A stretch of DNA of 64,000 nucleotides from Ignavibacteriales bacterium. GTDB taxonomy: Bacteria; Bacteroidota; Ignavibacteria; Ignavibacteriales; Ignavibacteriaceae. Each line of letters opens with the position of its first letter. Positions within the stretch are counted from its first letter, which is position 1. The notes under the pieces are model-generated. The model had not been told where the DNA came from and searched no databases. It was given only the letters and a program-made list of their open reading frames with translations. Made by a program: the position numbers and the translations under genes. The stretch is from contig JADJMD010000015.1 in assembly GCA_016709765.1 (NCBI GenBank), positions 198,873 to 262,872 on the forward strand, written 5' to 3'. This document shows positions 8,684 to 17,656 of the stretch, in pieces.

Positions 8684-9757
8684 ATGCGTAAGCTACTACT
8701 AATTCTTGCGTTAGTGTTTACATCACTAATCTATTTTTCATGTGATACCACTGAAGATCCAGCGGATAATTCTGATATTCCAGGCAATCCAACCGGTGTT
8801 ACGGTTCCTACTCCAACTAAAAATAACGTATTACCTTCAGCTTCCTTTACGACTACTGGAAGTCGTGTTAAGTTAAATCTACTTGGATTAATTGATCCAA
8901 CAACAAACCAACCTTTAGTATTGTCTTATAATTCAAGCAACCCACAAGCATCTAACATTTTTGTTGAAGAAGATGGAGTTGTTCAAGGATTAAAAGTATC
9001 AAAAGTTGGAACAGGAAATGTTTTAACAGCAGATATAGTTTTTTGTGTTGACAATTCTGGAAGTATGAGTGAAGAAGCAGATTCAGTTGCAGCAAGCATT
9101 ATTGAGTTTGCAAACTTTTTGCAGACTAGTGGTTTGGATGTAAAATTTGCTATTGTAGGTTTTGATAGCTATCCAAATGGTGGAATCAATTTTACAAATG
9201 CTCAAACACTTAGCTCTTATTTAGATCGAAATACCGGCACATCCAGAACTTACTACTTTGCTGGACCTGATAGTGTGGCTTTGACTGAACGAGCATACAA
9301 TTTTGGATATGCTGCTGGTGAAAATGGAGTTATAGCTGCAATCTTTGCTGATAGTGTATACTCATGGAGATCAGGTGCGCAACGAGTATTTATTAACTTT
9401 ACTGACGAACCAACCCAATCGCTTACTGATGGAACTTGGAATAATGCAATGGGTTGTAGTTTATTAAGTGGCAAGGCAACTGTTCATACAGTTTTTAGCG
9501 AAGATTCAACATATTGGACATTTGATTTTGATGATGAAAGACCCTGGGAACTCTCAACTTGCACAGGTGGAACCATTAAGTTTATACCATCAAATGCAAG
9601 TGGACTTAATCTAAAAGACCTGCCTGTTGCAGGTGCACTTGCAAACAGTTACTTGGTTGAATATGTTTCAGCAAAAACCGGCGTACAACATACAGTTAAA
9701 ATTACAATTTATACTTCAACTGCAGATGGTGTTCAAACGTTTAATATAACGTATTAA
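8684..9757 (+). CDS. VWA-domain lipoprotein
   Basis: 357 residues with a lipoprotein signal peptide ending in FSC (MRKLLLILALVFTSLIYFSC), then a Pro/Thr-rich linker. A von Willebrand factor A domain begins near residue 120: the metal-ion (MIDAS) motif DNSGSMS follows a hydrophobic strand (ADIVFCV), and FAIVGFDSYP and VFINFTDEPTQS supply later core strands. VWA domains bind protein ligands through a divalent metal. It is a single-gene unit followed by a strong terminator. Ligand and role are unknown. Confidence 0.8.
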   Translation: MRKLLLILALVFTSLIYFSCDTTEDPADNSDIPGNPTGVTVPTPTKNNVLPSASFTTTGSRVKLNLLGLIDPTTNQPLVLSYNSSNPQASNIFVEEDGVVQGLKVSKVGTGNVLTADIVFCVDNSGSMSEEADSVAASIIEFANFLQTSGLDVKFAIVGFDSYPNGGINFTNAQTLSSYLDRNTGTSRTYYFAGPDSVALTERAYNFGYAAGENGVIAAIFADSVYSWRSGAQRVFINFTDEPTQSLTDGTWNNAMGCSLLSGKATVHTVFSEDSTYWTFDFDDERPWELSTCTGGTIKFIPSNASGLNLKDLPVAGALANSYLVEYVSAKTGVQHTVKITIYTSTADGVQTFNITY

Positions 9758-9780
9758 CGTTTTTAATATTTTTTCTTATT

Positions 9781-9817
9781 AAGCCAATCACCTTATAAAG
9801 TGGTTGGCTTTTTTATT
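9781..9817 (+). terminator. Rho-independent terminator after the VWA lipoprotein
   Basis: Stem AAGCCAATCAC / GTGGTTGGCTT with a short AT loop, followed by a run of six T. It lies 24 bases after the stop at 9757. Confidence 0.85.
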
Positions 9818-9907
9818 TTTCATGATGTAATCACATCACATCTGTATGCGTTATACATTGCTAAACTTCCTATTCTTTGGTACTTTTAGCCGTTAAATTA
9901 TAAGAAA

Positions 9908-11050
9908 ATGAAGAAAATTTTAATTTTAGGCTCTTCCGGTTCTATCGGTGTTAATACACTTAATGTAGTTAGGAATTTCCCAGATAAATTTCGTGTTGTG
10001 GGATTATCAGTAAACTCAAGAATTGATATTTTAGAACAACAAATAAAAGAATTTCATCCGGAATTTGTTGTTGTTACTGATGAATACAAAGCCAAGGAGC
10101 TTAAATCTAACATAGGAAATTTGTGCGAAGTATTTTCGGCTGATGATGGACTATTAAAAGCTGCTTCCGAAAAAGATTACGATGTTTTACTTGGAGCAAT
10201 TGTTGGTTTTGCAGGATTAGCTCCAACGATTGAGGCGATTAAACGCGGCAAGAGAATTGCGCTTGCAAACAAAGAAACACTTGTTGTTGCCGGTGAACTT
10301 GTTACAAAACTTATTTTGGAAAATTCTGCGGAAATAATTCCTGTTGATTCTGAACATTCCGCAATTTATCAATGCTTAGTTGGCGAAAATCTTAACGAAG
10401 TTGAAAAACTAATTTTAACAGCTTCGGGCGGTCCATTTCTGAATAAAGAAAAATCGTTTTTTGAAAATGCTACTTTAGATGAGGCACTAAATCATCCAAA
10501 TTGGAAAATGGGAAGCAAGATTACAATTGATTCCGCAACGATGATGAATAAAGGGCTTGAAGTTATTGAAGCACATTGGTTATTTGGGTTGCCGGTTGAA
10601 AAAATTAATGTTGTTGTTCATCCACAATCAATAATTCATTCAATGGTTCAGTTTGTGGATGGATCGATTAAGGCACAGCTTGGTTTACCGGATATGAAAT
10701 TACCAATACAATATGCGCTAACCTTTCCGGAAAGATTTAAAAATGATTTTAAACGCACAGATTTACCGGCAATAAATAATTTTTCTTTTTTTGAACCAGA
10801 TTTTGATAAATTTGAATGTTTAAAGTTAGCTTTTGATGTTCTAAAAACTGGTGGAACGGCGCCGTGCATTTTGAACGCTGCTAATGAAATTGCTGTAGAT
10901 AAATTTTTAAATAAAAGAATAAAATTCTCTCAAATTTCAGAGATGATTAAAAACGCTTTAGATAAAATTGAAAATCACTCAGACCCGGATATGGAAACTA
11001 TTTTTGAGTGTGATAAGAAAACTAGAGAATACGTTAAAATTTTAAGTTAG
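9908..11050 (+). CDS. dxr: 1-deoxy-D-xylulose-5-phosphate reductoisomerase
   Basis: 380 residues, the standard length of DXR (IspC). It converts DXP to 2-C-methyl-D-erythritol 4-phosphate with NADPH, the first committed step of the non-mevalonate isoprenoid pathway. Visible hallmarks are the NADPH loop LGSSGSIGVNTL at the N-terminus, ALANKETLVVAGE near residue 120, the metal- and substrate-binding PVDSEHSAIYQCL near 147, ASGGPF, and the flexible-loop region NHPNWKMGSKITIDSATMMNKGLE near 200 with HPQSIIHSMV after it. It is followed 26 bases later by rseP, a gene order seen in many bacteria. Confidence 0.97.
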   Translation: MKKILILGSSGSIGVNTLNVVRNFPDKFRVVGLSVNSRIDILEQQIKEFHPEFVVVTDEYKAKELKSNIGNLCEVFSADDGLLKAASEKDYDVLLGAIVGFAGLAPTIEAIKRGKRIALANKETLVVAGELVTKLILENSAEIIPVDSEHSAIYQCLVGENLNEVEKLILTASGGPFLNKEKSFFENATLDEALNHPNWKMGSKITIDSATMMNKGLEVIEAHWLFGLPVEKINVVVHPQSIIHSMVQFVDGSIKAQLGLPDMKLPIQYALTFPERFKNDFKRTDLPAINNFSFFEPDFDKFECLKLAFDVLKTGGTAPCILNAANEIAVDKFLNKRIKFSQISEMIKNALDKIENHSDPDMETIFECDKKTREYVKILS

Positions 11051-11076
11051 AAAAAGATAGAGGAGTTCATCGTTAC

Positions 11077-12432
11077 ATGGATTATATTATTTATTTCGCC
11101 ATTACAATTGGCATTTTGGTTTTCATTCACGAGTTTGGGCATTTTGCGGCAGCTAAACTTAGCGGAATGCGTGCAGACGTTTTTGCAATTGGATTTGGAA
11201 AAAGATTATTTGGTTGGAATCGTAAATCCGGATTTTCATTCGGTGAACTGCCAAAAGATTTTGACGGCGAAGGACATACTGATTATCGTTTAAGTTTATT
11301 GCCTCTCGGCGGCTATGTAAAAATAGCTGGAATGGTTGATGAAAGCGGCGATGTTAGCTTTGCAGATAAAGAACCGCAACCTTATGAATTCCGAGCAAAA
11401 CCGGTTTGGGCAAAAGTTTTTGTAATTACCGCCGGTGTGTTTATGAATCTAATGCTTGCTTGGGTAATATTTTGGGGCGCAAATTTCTTTCAAGGAAAAC
11501 CAATCACTCCAACTACAACTTTAGCTTATGTTGAAGATGGAAGCGCTGCATCAAAATCCGGTTTTATTAGCGGCGATAAAATTTTAAGCGTAAACGAAAA
11601 AAAAGTTACCAACTGGGAAGATTTACGTGCAGAAGTTTTTATAAACACACTTGGCGAAAATATTAACGTAAAAGTTTTACGTGATGGGAAAGAAGAAAAT
11701 CTTTCAATCAGCAGAAATTTAATTCCGGACGATGAAACACAAGGCGCATACTTAATTCCCCAAGGCGTTAAACCAGCCATCGATGAAGTTGTAAAAGATT
11801 CGCCAGCAGAAAAATCAGGAATAAAAGCCGGCGATATTTTACTTGGGATTAATGACGAAGCACTTTACAGCGCCCAACAAGCAACAAATATTATTTCATC
11901 AAACAAAGACAAAGAATTAAAGATTACTGTTGAAAGAGATAAAACACAAAAAGATATTTTTGTTACTCCCGGAAGTGATTCAAAGATTGGGGTCCATATT
12001 GCCACAGTGTTTATGGGTGAAACTCATATGCGAACTTACGGCGCCTTTGAATCTGTTTATTATGGATGGAAAGATATCGAGAAAATGACCAATCTAACTT
12101 TTTCTATGATAGGAAAAGTTTTTACCGGAAATGTTGAGTTTAAAAAAGCTTTTGGCGGCCCAATTAAGATCGCACAAATTGCTGCTAAATCAGCTGACTC
12201 CGGCATTTCAAGTTTTCTATATTTTCTTGCCCTGCTCAGTTTAAGTTTGGCGATATTAAACATAATGCCCTTCCCTGTTTTAGATGGCGGACATTTAGTT
12301 ATGATAATAGTGGAAGCAGTAATTAAAAGAGAAATTCCGATTAAAATTAAAATGGCTATACAGAACACCGGACTTGTACTGCTGCTGCTTTTAATGGCTT
12401 TTATAATTTATAATGATATAATTTCACTTTAG
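11077..12432 (+). CDS. rseP: Site-2 intramembrane zinc protease RseP
   Basis: 451 residues. The first transmembrane helix carries the metalloprotease motif HEFGH (residues 19-23), and a late helix carries NIMPFPVLDGGHL, the third zinc ligand region. Between them are two PDZ domains (AYVEDGSAASKSGFISGDKIL and VVKDSPAEKSGIKAGDIL). RseP cleaves anti-sigma factors or signal-peptide remnants within the inner membrane, so the ECF anti-sigma at 7284 is a plausible but unproven substrate. It follows dxr closely and is ended by a GC-rich terminator, so dxr-rseP forms a two-gene operon. Confidence 0.95.
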   Translation: MDYIIYFAITIGILVFIHEFGHFAAAKLSGMRADVFAIGFGKRLFGWNRKSGFSFGELPKDFDGEGHTDYRLSLLPLGGYVKIAGMVDESGDVSFADKEPQPYEFRAKPVWAKVFVITAGVFMNLMLAWVIFWGANFFQGKPITPTTTLAYVEDGSAASKSGFISGDKILSVNEKKVTNWEDLRAEVFINTLGENINVKVLRDGKEENLSISRNLIPDDETQGAYLIPQGVKPAIDEVVKDSPAEKSGIKAGDILLGINDEALYSAQQATNIISSNKDKELKITVERDKTQKDIFVTPGSDSKIGVHIATVFMGETHMRTYGAFESVYYGWKDIEKMTNLTFSMIGKVFTGNVEFKKAFGGPIKIAQIAAKSADSGISSFLYFLALLSLSLAILNIMPFPVLDGGHLVMIIVEAVIKREIPIKIKMAIQNTGLVLLLLLMAFIIYNDIISL

Positions 12433-12460
12433 TTGTTTAAACAACTATTGATTTTAATTA

Positions 12461-12490
12461 GCCCCGCATATTTCTGCGGGGTTTTATTTT
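12461..12490 (+). terminator. Rho-independent terminator after dxr-rseP
   Basis: Stem CCCCGCA / TGCGGGG with loop TATTTC, followed by TTTTATTTTT. It starts about 30 bases after the rseP stop. Confidence 0.9.
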
Positions 12491-12614
12491 TCCATCCATC
12501 ATATTACTTAACCAATCATAAAAAATATTCTAATTCTATCTGCCCATGCCGATAAGTTAACAGTGTAAAACAAAAAACTGATTCTCTTTTATATAGGTTA
12601 AGATTATATTTGAT

Positions 12615-13730
12615 ATGAACTCTGCAACACTTAATACACTAACAAGTTTTAGTAAAGATAAACCTGAAACAAAAAGTGAGATTATCGATACTTTGAAAAG
12701 AAAAAACTTATACTGGATTTCTCAAGCTTCTGGCTGGAGTTTATATGTAATCGTAAATTTGCTTGTTATTTCATCTTTTGAAACTATTCCATTCAATCGA
12801 ATTACTCTCTGGGTTCTGTTGGGGTTTTACGGAATTATCTTTTCGCATCTATATCGTTTATATATTAAAAAAAATAACTGGACTAATCTACCGCTTAAAA
12901 AAATTATTCCGCTAGTTTTAATTGCAAGCTTAGTTGTTGGAACCATAATTTATATTCCGGTTTATTTCTCAGGACAATTGTTAGAAGTCGAACGACACTC
13001 AAAAAATATAATTGCAACATCTATAGCCGGGATTCTAAATATTTCCAGCACAATACTGGTATGGAATTTAATTTACTTTGCAATTCATTATTTTGAAAAT
13101 TCTAAAAAGGCAGAAATAGAAACTCTAATTTTTGAAGCAGCTGTAAAAGATTTTGAACTTAAAACTCTTAAGGCGCAGCTAAATCCGCATTTTATGTTTA
13201 ATGCTATGAACAGCATTCGCGCTTTGATTGAAGAAGATCCACAAAACGCAAAAGATGCAATTACGAAGCTTTCCAATCTGATGAGATATACTTTAAAGAT
13301 TGAGAGAACGGAAACTGTTCCGCTTGCAGAAGAACTAAAAACCATACAAGATTATCTAGATCTTGAAAAGATTAGATTTGAAGAACGACTTAATTATAAT
13401 ATTAAATCGACAACTGAAGCAGATAGAGTTGAAATTCCTCCGATGATGGTACAAACACTTGTAGAAAATGGAATTAAACATGGTATTTCAAAAATTACAA
13501 TTGGCGGAAAAGTTGATGTTGATGCAAAAATTATCCATTCTAACCTTATAATTGAAATTAGAAACAGTGGTAAATTTGATGAAGAAGCTCTCAAAAATTC
13601 TCACGGATTTGGTGTAAGCAATACCAAGCACAGATTAGCATTGTTATATGGAGAGAACGCTTCTCTATCATTAACAAACGAAAACAGCAACATAGTTTTA
13701 ACAAAGCTTAAAATACCATCAGGAGGTTAA
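12615..13730 (+). CDS. LytS-type sensor histidine kinase
   Basis: 371 residues. Four predicted transmembrane segments lie between residues 30 and 155. The cytoplasmic part has the His_kinase (PF06580) phosphoacceptor block LKAQLNPHFMFNAMNSIRAL near residue 185, then an ATPase domain with N-box VENGIKHG and glycine box SHGFGVSNTKHRL. This family autophosphorylates on the NPHF histidine and passes phosphate to LytTR regulators. The partner regulator starts 5 bases after its stop and shares the AGGAGG ribosome-binding site near the gene end. There is no extracellular sensor domain, so the signal is probably membrane-derived. Confidence 0.92.
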   Translation: MNSATLNTLTSFSKDKPETKSEIIDTLKRKNLYWISQASGWSLYVIVNLLVISSFETIPFNRITLWVLLGFYGIIFSHLYRLYIKKNNWTNLPLKKIIPLVLIASLVVGTIIYIPVYFSGQLLEVERHSKNIIATSIAGILNISSTILVWNLIYFAIHYFENSKKAEIETLIFEAAVKDFELKTLKAQLNPHFMFNAMNSIRALIEEDPQNAKDAITKLSNLMRYTLKIERTETVPLAEELKTIQDYLDLEKIRFEERLNYNIKSTTEADRVEIPPMMVQTLVENGIKHGISKITIGGKVDVDAKIIHSNLIIEIRNSGKFDEEALKNSHGFGVSNTKHRLALLYGENASLSLTNENSNIVLTKLKIPSGG

Positions 13731-13734
13731 CGCA

Positions 13735-14454
13735 ATGAAAGCATTAGTTATAGACGACGAAAGATTAGCTCGAACTGAGTTAATAAGACTATTAGAACCA
13801 TTTAAAGAAATCGAAATTGTGGGAGAGGCAGTTAATGCCGATGATGCACACAATAAAATATCAGAACTTAGTCCGGATGTAATTTTCTTAGATATTCAAA
13901 TGCCTGGTAAAACGGGATTTGAGTTACTTGAGGAATTAGACAGCGTTCCAAAAGTTATTTTTACAACTGCTTATGATGAGTATGCGCTTAAAGCATTTGA
14001 ATACAATGCTCTTGATTATCTTTTAAAGCCAATTGAACCGGCTCGATTGGAAGAGTCAATTAAAAAAATAATTGAAGGCAAACGTAAAGATCGAACGCAC
14101 GATATCTCTCACGAAACATTAACAGCTGAAGACCAGGTTTTTGTTAAAGATGGAGAAAAATGCTGGTTTGTTAAGTTGGAAAAAGTTCGATTGTTTGAAT
14201 CTGAAGGGAACTATGTTCGGTTATTCTTTGATGAAAATAAACCACTTATTTTAAGAACGCTAAATTATCTTGATGAAAGATTAGATCGCAAATCATTTTT
14301 CCGTGCAAGTAGAAAACATATTATTAATCTTAAATGGGTTGAAAATATTGAGCCGTGGTTAAATGGCGGTTTGCTTGCAAAGTTAAAAGGCGGACATAAG
14401 ATTGAAGTATCAAGAAGACAAGCAGTTAAGTTTAAAGAGATGTTGAGTTTGTAA
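13735..14454 (+). CDS. LytTR-family response regulator
   Basis: 239 residues. The receiver domain has the acidic pair in VIDDERLAR, the phosphoacceptor Asp in VIFLDIQMPGKTG near residue 55, and the conserved Lys in LDYLLKPIEP. A C-terminal LytTR DNA-binding domain (about 135-239) shows FVKDGEKCWFVKLEKVRLFE, GNYVRLFF and SFFRASRKHIINLKWVE. LytTR domains bind direct-repeat operators through beta-strand loops. It is cotranscribed with the kinase at 12615. Target genes cannot be deduced. Confidence 0.93.
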   Translation: MKALVIDDERLARTELIRLLEPFKEIEIVGEAVNADDAHNKISELSPDVIFLDIQMPGKTGFELLEELDSVPKVIFTTAYDEYALKAFEYNALDYLLKPIEPARLEESIKKIIEGKRKDRTHDISHETLTAEDQVFVKDGEKCWFVKLEKVRLFESEGNYVRLFFDENKPLILRTLNYLDERLDRKSFFRASRKHIINLKWVENIEPWLNGGLLAKLKGGHKIEVSRRQAVKFKEMLSL

Positions 14455-14464
14455 TATTTGTTTT

Positions 14465-14549
14465 GTCATTGCAAATCCAGTTTTAGATAGATGAAGCCAT
14501 CTATAAGTTTGGTAGATTGCCACGCTCTCAAAGCATTGCTCGCAATGAC
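14465..14549. repeat. Dispersed inverted-repeat element, relative of 7773-7861
   Basis: GTCATTGC ... GCAATGAC terminal inverted repeats with an internal arm pair ATAGATGAAGCCATCTAT and the familiar GCGAGCAATGC block. It lies between two convergent genes, 10 bases after the response-regulator stop. Confidence 0.65.
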
Positions 14550-14557
14550 CAAAGTTT

Positions 14558-16513
14558 TTAATTAAACAGTTCCCAGGCAACACCAAACCTTATACTACGC
14601 CCAGGCATAGGATAATAAGGTGTAATGTAATAATTATTTCCTAATAGATTTTGCCACAAAAAATATACAATTGCTACTCTTTGTATCTCTCCAACTAAGC
14701 TAAAATCTAATTTGTTTGATGATGGAACTCCTAACAATCCGTTTTCATAAGAAAAAACATTGTTCTTACCAGTGTAATAAAAAACAAATCCTGTTTTCAA
14801 ATCAAGATCATCATTAAACAATTTACCAGTATAATAAACTCCTGTTTGAGTTTGAAAATCTGGAACACCAATTAATTTGTTATTATTAGGGGTAGAATAA
14901 TATGATGAGTTTGATTCAAGAAGTAATTTCCAAAGGTTTAATTTTAGATTAAGCCCTAAGCCATCCACATTACCGTAACCAATATAGTTATAAAATACTC
15001 CACCACTATAAAAACCATAAGCGTAATCATTTAGGAAATATTTTATATCGGCAGATACAAATTCATTTTGATAATTTGCTCCAATTTCGATTAAAGAATA
15101 TTTATCATTATTTACACTATATGTTTTAAGAACAGAAGCCCCGATATAAAAGCTAAGATTTTTTTTTATTTTTAATAATAAATCAACTCCTAATCCATTA
15201 CTATTATTATCCATTGGATTAACTAGATGCTGAGAATTTTGGGGATTATATGTTGAACTCTTGTAATAAAAAGATGGTATAAAAGTTCCATCGTTTATAT
15301 TCGCAGAAACAACACCGGATATCGAGAATAAATCTGCATCAAATTTATTTTTTGAAGTATTTATGTGACCAGAATCGAAATATGTATAAAAAGAATTAGT
15401 GGAAAACATATTTTGTTTTTCATAATCAATATTTAATTGAAACTTAAAAACACTATAATCAAAATTATTACGGATATTTAATCCATATGTTTTGTTTTCC
15501 GAATATTTACTTACCGAAGTGTTTTTTTCATACCTGTTAAATAAAAAATATAAACTTGCATCAGATCTCATCCATTCAGCCGGCTTAATTAAAAATTTTA
15601 ATCTGGGTAAATGCGTGAGAGTTTTCAATTCGCCATTTGGATAAAACATTGGTGCGGCTCTATAATCGTACAGAATATTATCTACAACACCACCATTAGC
15701 AATAATACTATCTACCTCAACTCCGCCGCTATATCCGGCATTATAATCGTTGTAGTTATATGTTGCGATAATGTTAACCACATTGGATAACAAATACTTT
15801 AGTTTAAATTTTCCTTGCCAGATTGAATAATCAGAATTGCTATAAGTTCCATCATAAATTCTGTTCGCAATATCAAATGAGGCTATTAACTTCTTCATAA
15901 CAATTGCATTAAAGCTACCATCAAACATCATATCTCTGTTTGCGCCTTGATAAAATCTTATTCTAGTATATGGTTGGCTTGGTAAAAAATCTTTTGTAAT
16001 AAAATTTACACTAACTGGATTATTATAAGCGCCATAAAGAAATCCGCGCGGTAATGGAATAATTTCTATCGAATCAACATCTTCACTTTGTATAAGATTA
16101 AGATTTAATGAGTTGGAATATCTATCGTTATAAGAGATTCCATCCATCAAATAACTAATTGCGTTGTTTCCAACACCGTAAATAAAGGTTTCATTTGGCT
16201 GTCCCGTAAAGCCTAAATCCTTTATAAAGTTAAATGGATAGGCTCTTAAATAATCACCGGAATATTGATATTCTTGTTTCAACAGTTCTGAATTTTTAAT
16301 AATAAAACTTTTTTCCGTTAGAGCTGTAGAATAAATCGGTGCAATTGAATCCAGTTCAACAATTGTTAATAAAGAATCGCTTGATAAAAGAGTATCGGGT
16401 TTAAAGGAAAGCGTATCGGGATAAATTTTTAGTTCTGCCGTTGTTGAATCTTGAATTTGTGCAGTAACAACAATAGAGGTAATAATTATAAATGCTAAAA
16501 TATTCCTGGACAT
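14558..16513 (-). CDS. TonB-dependent-receptor-like outer-membrane protein
   Basis: 651 residues with a signal peptide (MSRNILAFIIITSIVVTAQ). The N-terminal 200 residues contain a plug-like module (FGYTGQP-type repeats replaced by GFTGQPNETFIYG, YLMDGISYNDR, EDVDSIEIIPLPRGFLYGA). The rest is rich in Tyr/Asn amphipathic strands and ends RFGVAWELFN with a terminal aromatic-type strand, as in outer-membrane barrels. The barrel is shorter than a classical 22-strand receptor and I see no clear TonB box, so it may be a reduced receptor or porin. Substrate unknown. It is transcribed alone, convergent with the LytTR system. Confidence 0.7.
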   Translation of the reverse strand: MSRNILAFIIITSIVVTAQIQDSTTAELKIYPDTLSFKPDTLLSSDSLLTIVELDSIAPIYSTALTEKSFIIKNSELLKQEYQYSGDYLRAYPFNFIKDLGFTGQPNETFIYGVGNNAISYLMDGISYNDRYSNSLNLNLIQSEDVDSIEIIPLPRGFLYGAYNNPVSVNFITKDFLPSQPYTRIRFYQGANRDMMFDGSFNAIVMKKLIASFDIANRIYDGTYSNSDYSIWQGKFKLKYLLSNVVNIIATYNYNDYNAGYSGGVEVDSIIANGGVVDNILYDYRAAPMFYPNGELKTLTHLPRLKFLIKPAEWMRSDASLYFLFNRYEKNTSVSKYSENKTYGLNIRNNFDYSVFKFQLNIDYEKQNMFSTNSFYTYFDSGHINTSKNKFDADLFSISGVVSANINDGTFIPSFYYKSSTYNPQNSQHLVNPMDNNSNGLGVDLLLKIKKNLSFYIGASVLKTYSVNNDKYSLIEIGANYQNEFVSADIKYFLNDYAYGFYSGGVFYNYIGYGNVDGLGLNLKLNLWKLLLESNSSYYSTPNNNKLIGVPDFQTQTGVYYTGKLFNDDLDLKTGFVFYYTGKNNVFSYENGLLGVPSSNKLDFSLVGEIQRVAIVYFLWQNLLGNNYYITPYYPMPGRSIRFGVAWELFN

Positions 16514-16747
16514 AAAAATTTATCTAAACCATATTTTATTAAAGATTAAAATAACGAATTATCAAATGTGCATCAAAGCCTTAAACCGAGTATAGGATAG
16601 AATATGAGTTGATTGTACCCTCAATTTATGGTAGTGAACTAAGTGTGTTAAAAATTATTTTATGAGAATTCTTTTCTTTTGAAATAAAAAATATATATTT
16701 TCACTTTGTAAATAAACTTCATTCATTAATAAAAGAGAGGGCTAATT

Positions 16748-17032
16748 ATGGCAGCAGCCAAACCAATGACCAAAGGTCAAATTCTTGATCATATGGCAAA
16801 GAAAACCGGCGTAACTAAAAAGTTTGCTGGTGAGTTTTTAGAAGAGCTCGTAGCTTTATCATACAAAGAAGCTAAGAAGGCATTCACAATCCCTGGATTA
16901 GGTAAATTAGTTGTTGTAAATCGCAAGAAAAGAATGGGCAGAAACCCAGCCACAGGCGCTACAATGGTTATACCTGCAAAGAGAGTATTAAAATTCAGAA
17001 TAGCTAAAGCAGCAAAAGATAACGCTTTATAA
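16748..17032 (+). CDS. HU-family histone-like DNA-binding protein
   Basis: 94 residues. The HU/IHF fold is recognisable from ILDHMAKKTGVTKKFAGEFLEEL and the beta-arm region PGLGKLVVVNRKKRMGRNPATGATMVIPAKRVLKFR, including the NPATG intercalating turn. HU bends DNA and compacts the nucleoid. It has an upstream GAGAGGG ribosome-binding site and is followed by its own terminator. Confidence 0.95.
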   Translation: MAAAKPMTKGQILDHMAKKTGVTKKFAGEFLEELVALSYKEAKKAFTIPGLGKLVVVNRKKRMGRNPATGATMVIPAKRVLKFRIAKAAKDNAL

Positions 17033-17055
17033 TCTGGATTAAGTATGTTTTATTT

Positions 17056-17091
17056 AAGCGAAGGATAAGTATTTGTTCTTCGCTTTTTTAA
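17056..17091 (+). terminator. Rho-independent terminator after the HU gene
   Basis: Stem AAGCGAAG(G)A / TCTTCGCTT with one bulged base, followed by six T. It lies inside the spurious 5' extension of the acetyltransferase frame, which supports the downstream ATG at 17106 as the real start. Confidence 0.8.
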
Positions 17092-17105
17092 TTAATGGAG
17101 ATGTT

Positions 17106-17519
17106 ATGAGTGAAATAGTTTATGCAATTGAAAAATCTCTTGATGTTTCAGAATTCATTGAAGTACTTAAAAACAGCACTCTTGCAGAACGCAGGCCTAT
17201 TGATGATGAACAGAGAATTTCATCAATGTGTAATAATGCTAACTTAATTGTAACGGCACGGGTAGATGGAGAACTTATAGGAATCGCTCGTTCTATTACA
17301 GATTTTGTTTATTGCACTTACCTTTCCGATCTTGCAGTTGATACAAAATATCAAAAAAAGGGAATTGGCAAAAGATTAATTGAAGAAACAAAAAAGCAAA
17401 CTTCGCAAGCGAAATTAATTCTTCTCTCTGCACCTGCTGCAGTTAATTATTATCCCAAAATCGGAATGACAAAGCATAATCACTGTTACTATATTGACGA
17501 TGTTGAAGATTTGCAATAA
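17106..17519 (+). CDS. GNAT-family N-acetyltransferase
   Basis: 137 residues from the ATG at 17106, preceded by ATGGAG; an earlier start at 17073 would lie within the HU terminator. The acetyl-CoA binding core is YLSDLAVDTKYQKKGIGKRLIEETKKQ, with the Q/RxxGxG/A loop, followed by KLILLSAPAAVNYYPKIGM. GNAT enzymes acetylate small molecules or protein amines in the cytoplasm. The acceptor is unknown. Confidence 0.88.
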   Translation: MSEIVYAIEKSLDVSEFIEVLKNSTLAERRPIDDEQRISSMCNNANLIVTARVDGELIGIARSITDFVYCTYLSDLAVDTKYQKKGIGKRLIEETKKQTSQAKLILLSAPAAVNYYPKIGMTKHNHCYYIDDVEDLQ

Positions 17520-17596
17520 ACATCGCCTTTCTCACTTATTCTTTTCCTCTCATTGTAGTAAATTTGCTTTAGAAAAAACGAACAAAGAGTGTTTAA

Positions 17597-17608
17597 AAAC
17601 CCGGGTTT
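17597..17608. promoter_or_regulatory. Perfect palindrome upstream of the alpha-amylase gene
   Basis: AAACCCGGGTTT is a perfect 12-base palindrome, GC-rich in an AT-rich leader, 49 bases before the amylase ATG. It could be an operator for a sugar-responsive repressor; no regulator gene is adjacent, so this is only a candidate. Confidence 0.25.
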
Positions 17609-17656
17609 AACAATTCAGCAAAGAAACGATTAGACAATCACTTTTAGGATAACCAA

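Noticed and set aside
17073..17105. Earlier start for the GNAT acetyltransferase
   Set aside because: It lies inside the HU terminator and lacks a ribosome-binding site; ATG at 17106 has GGAG upstream.
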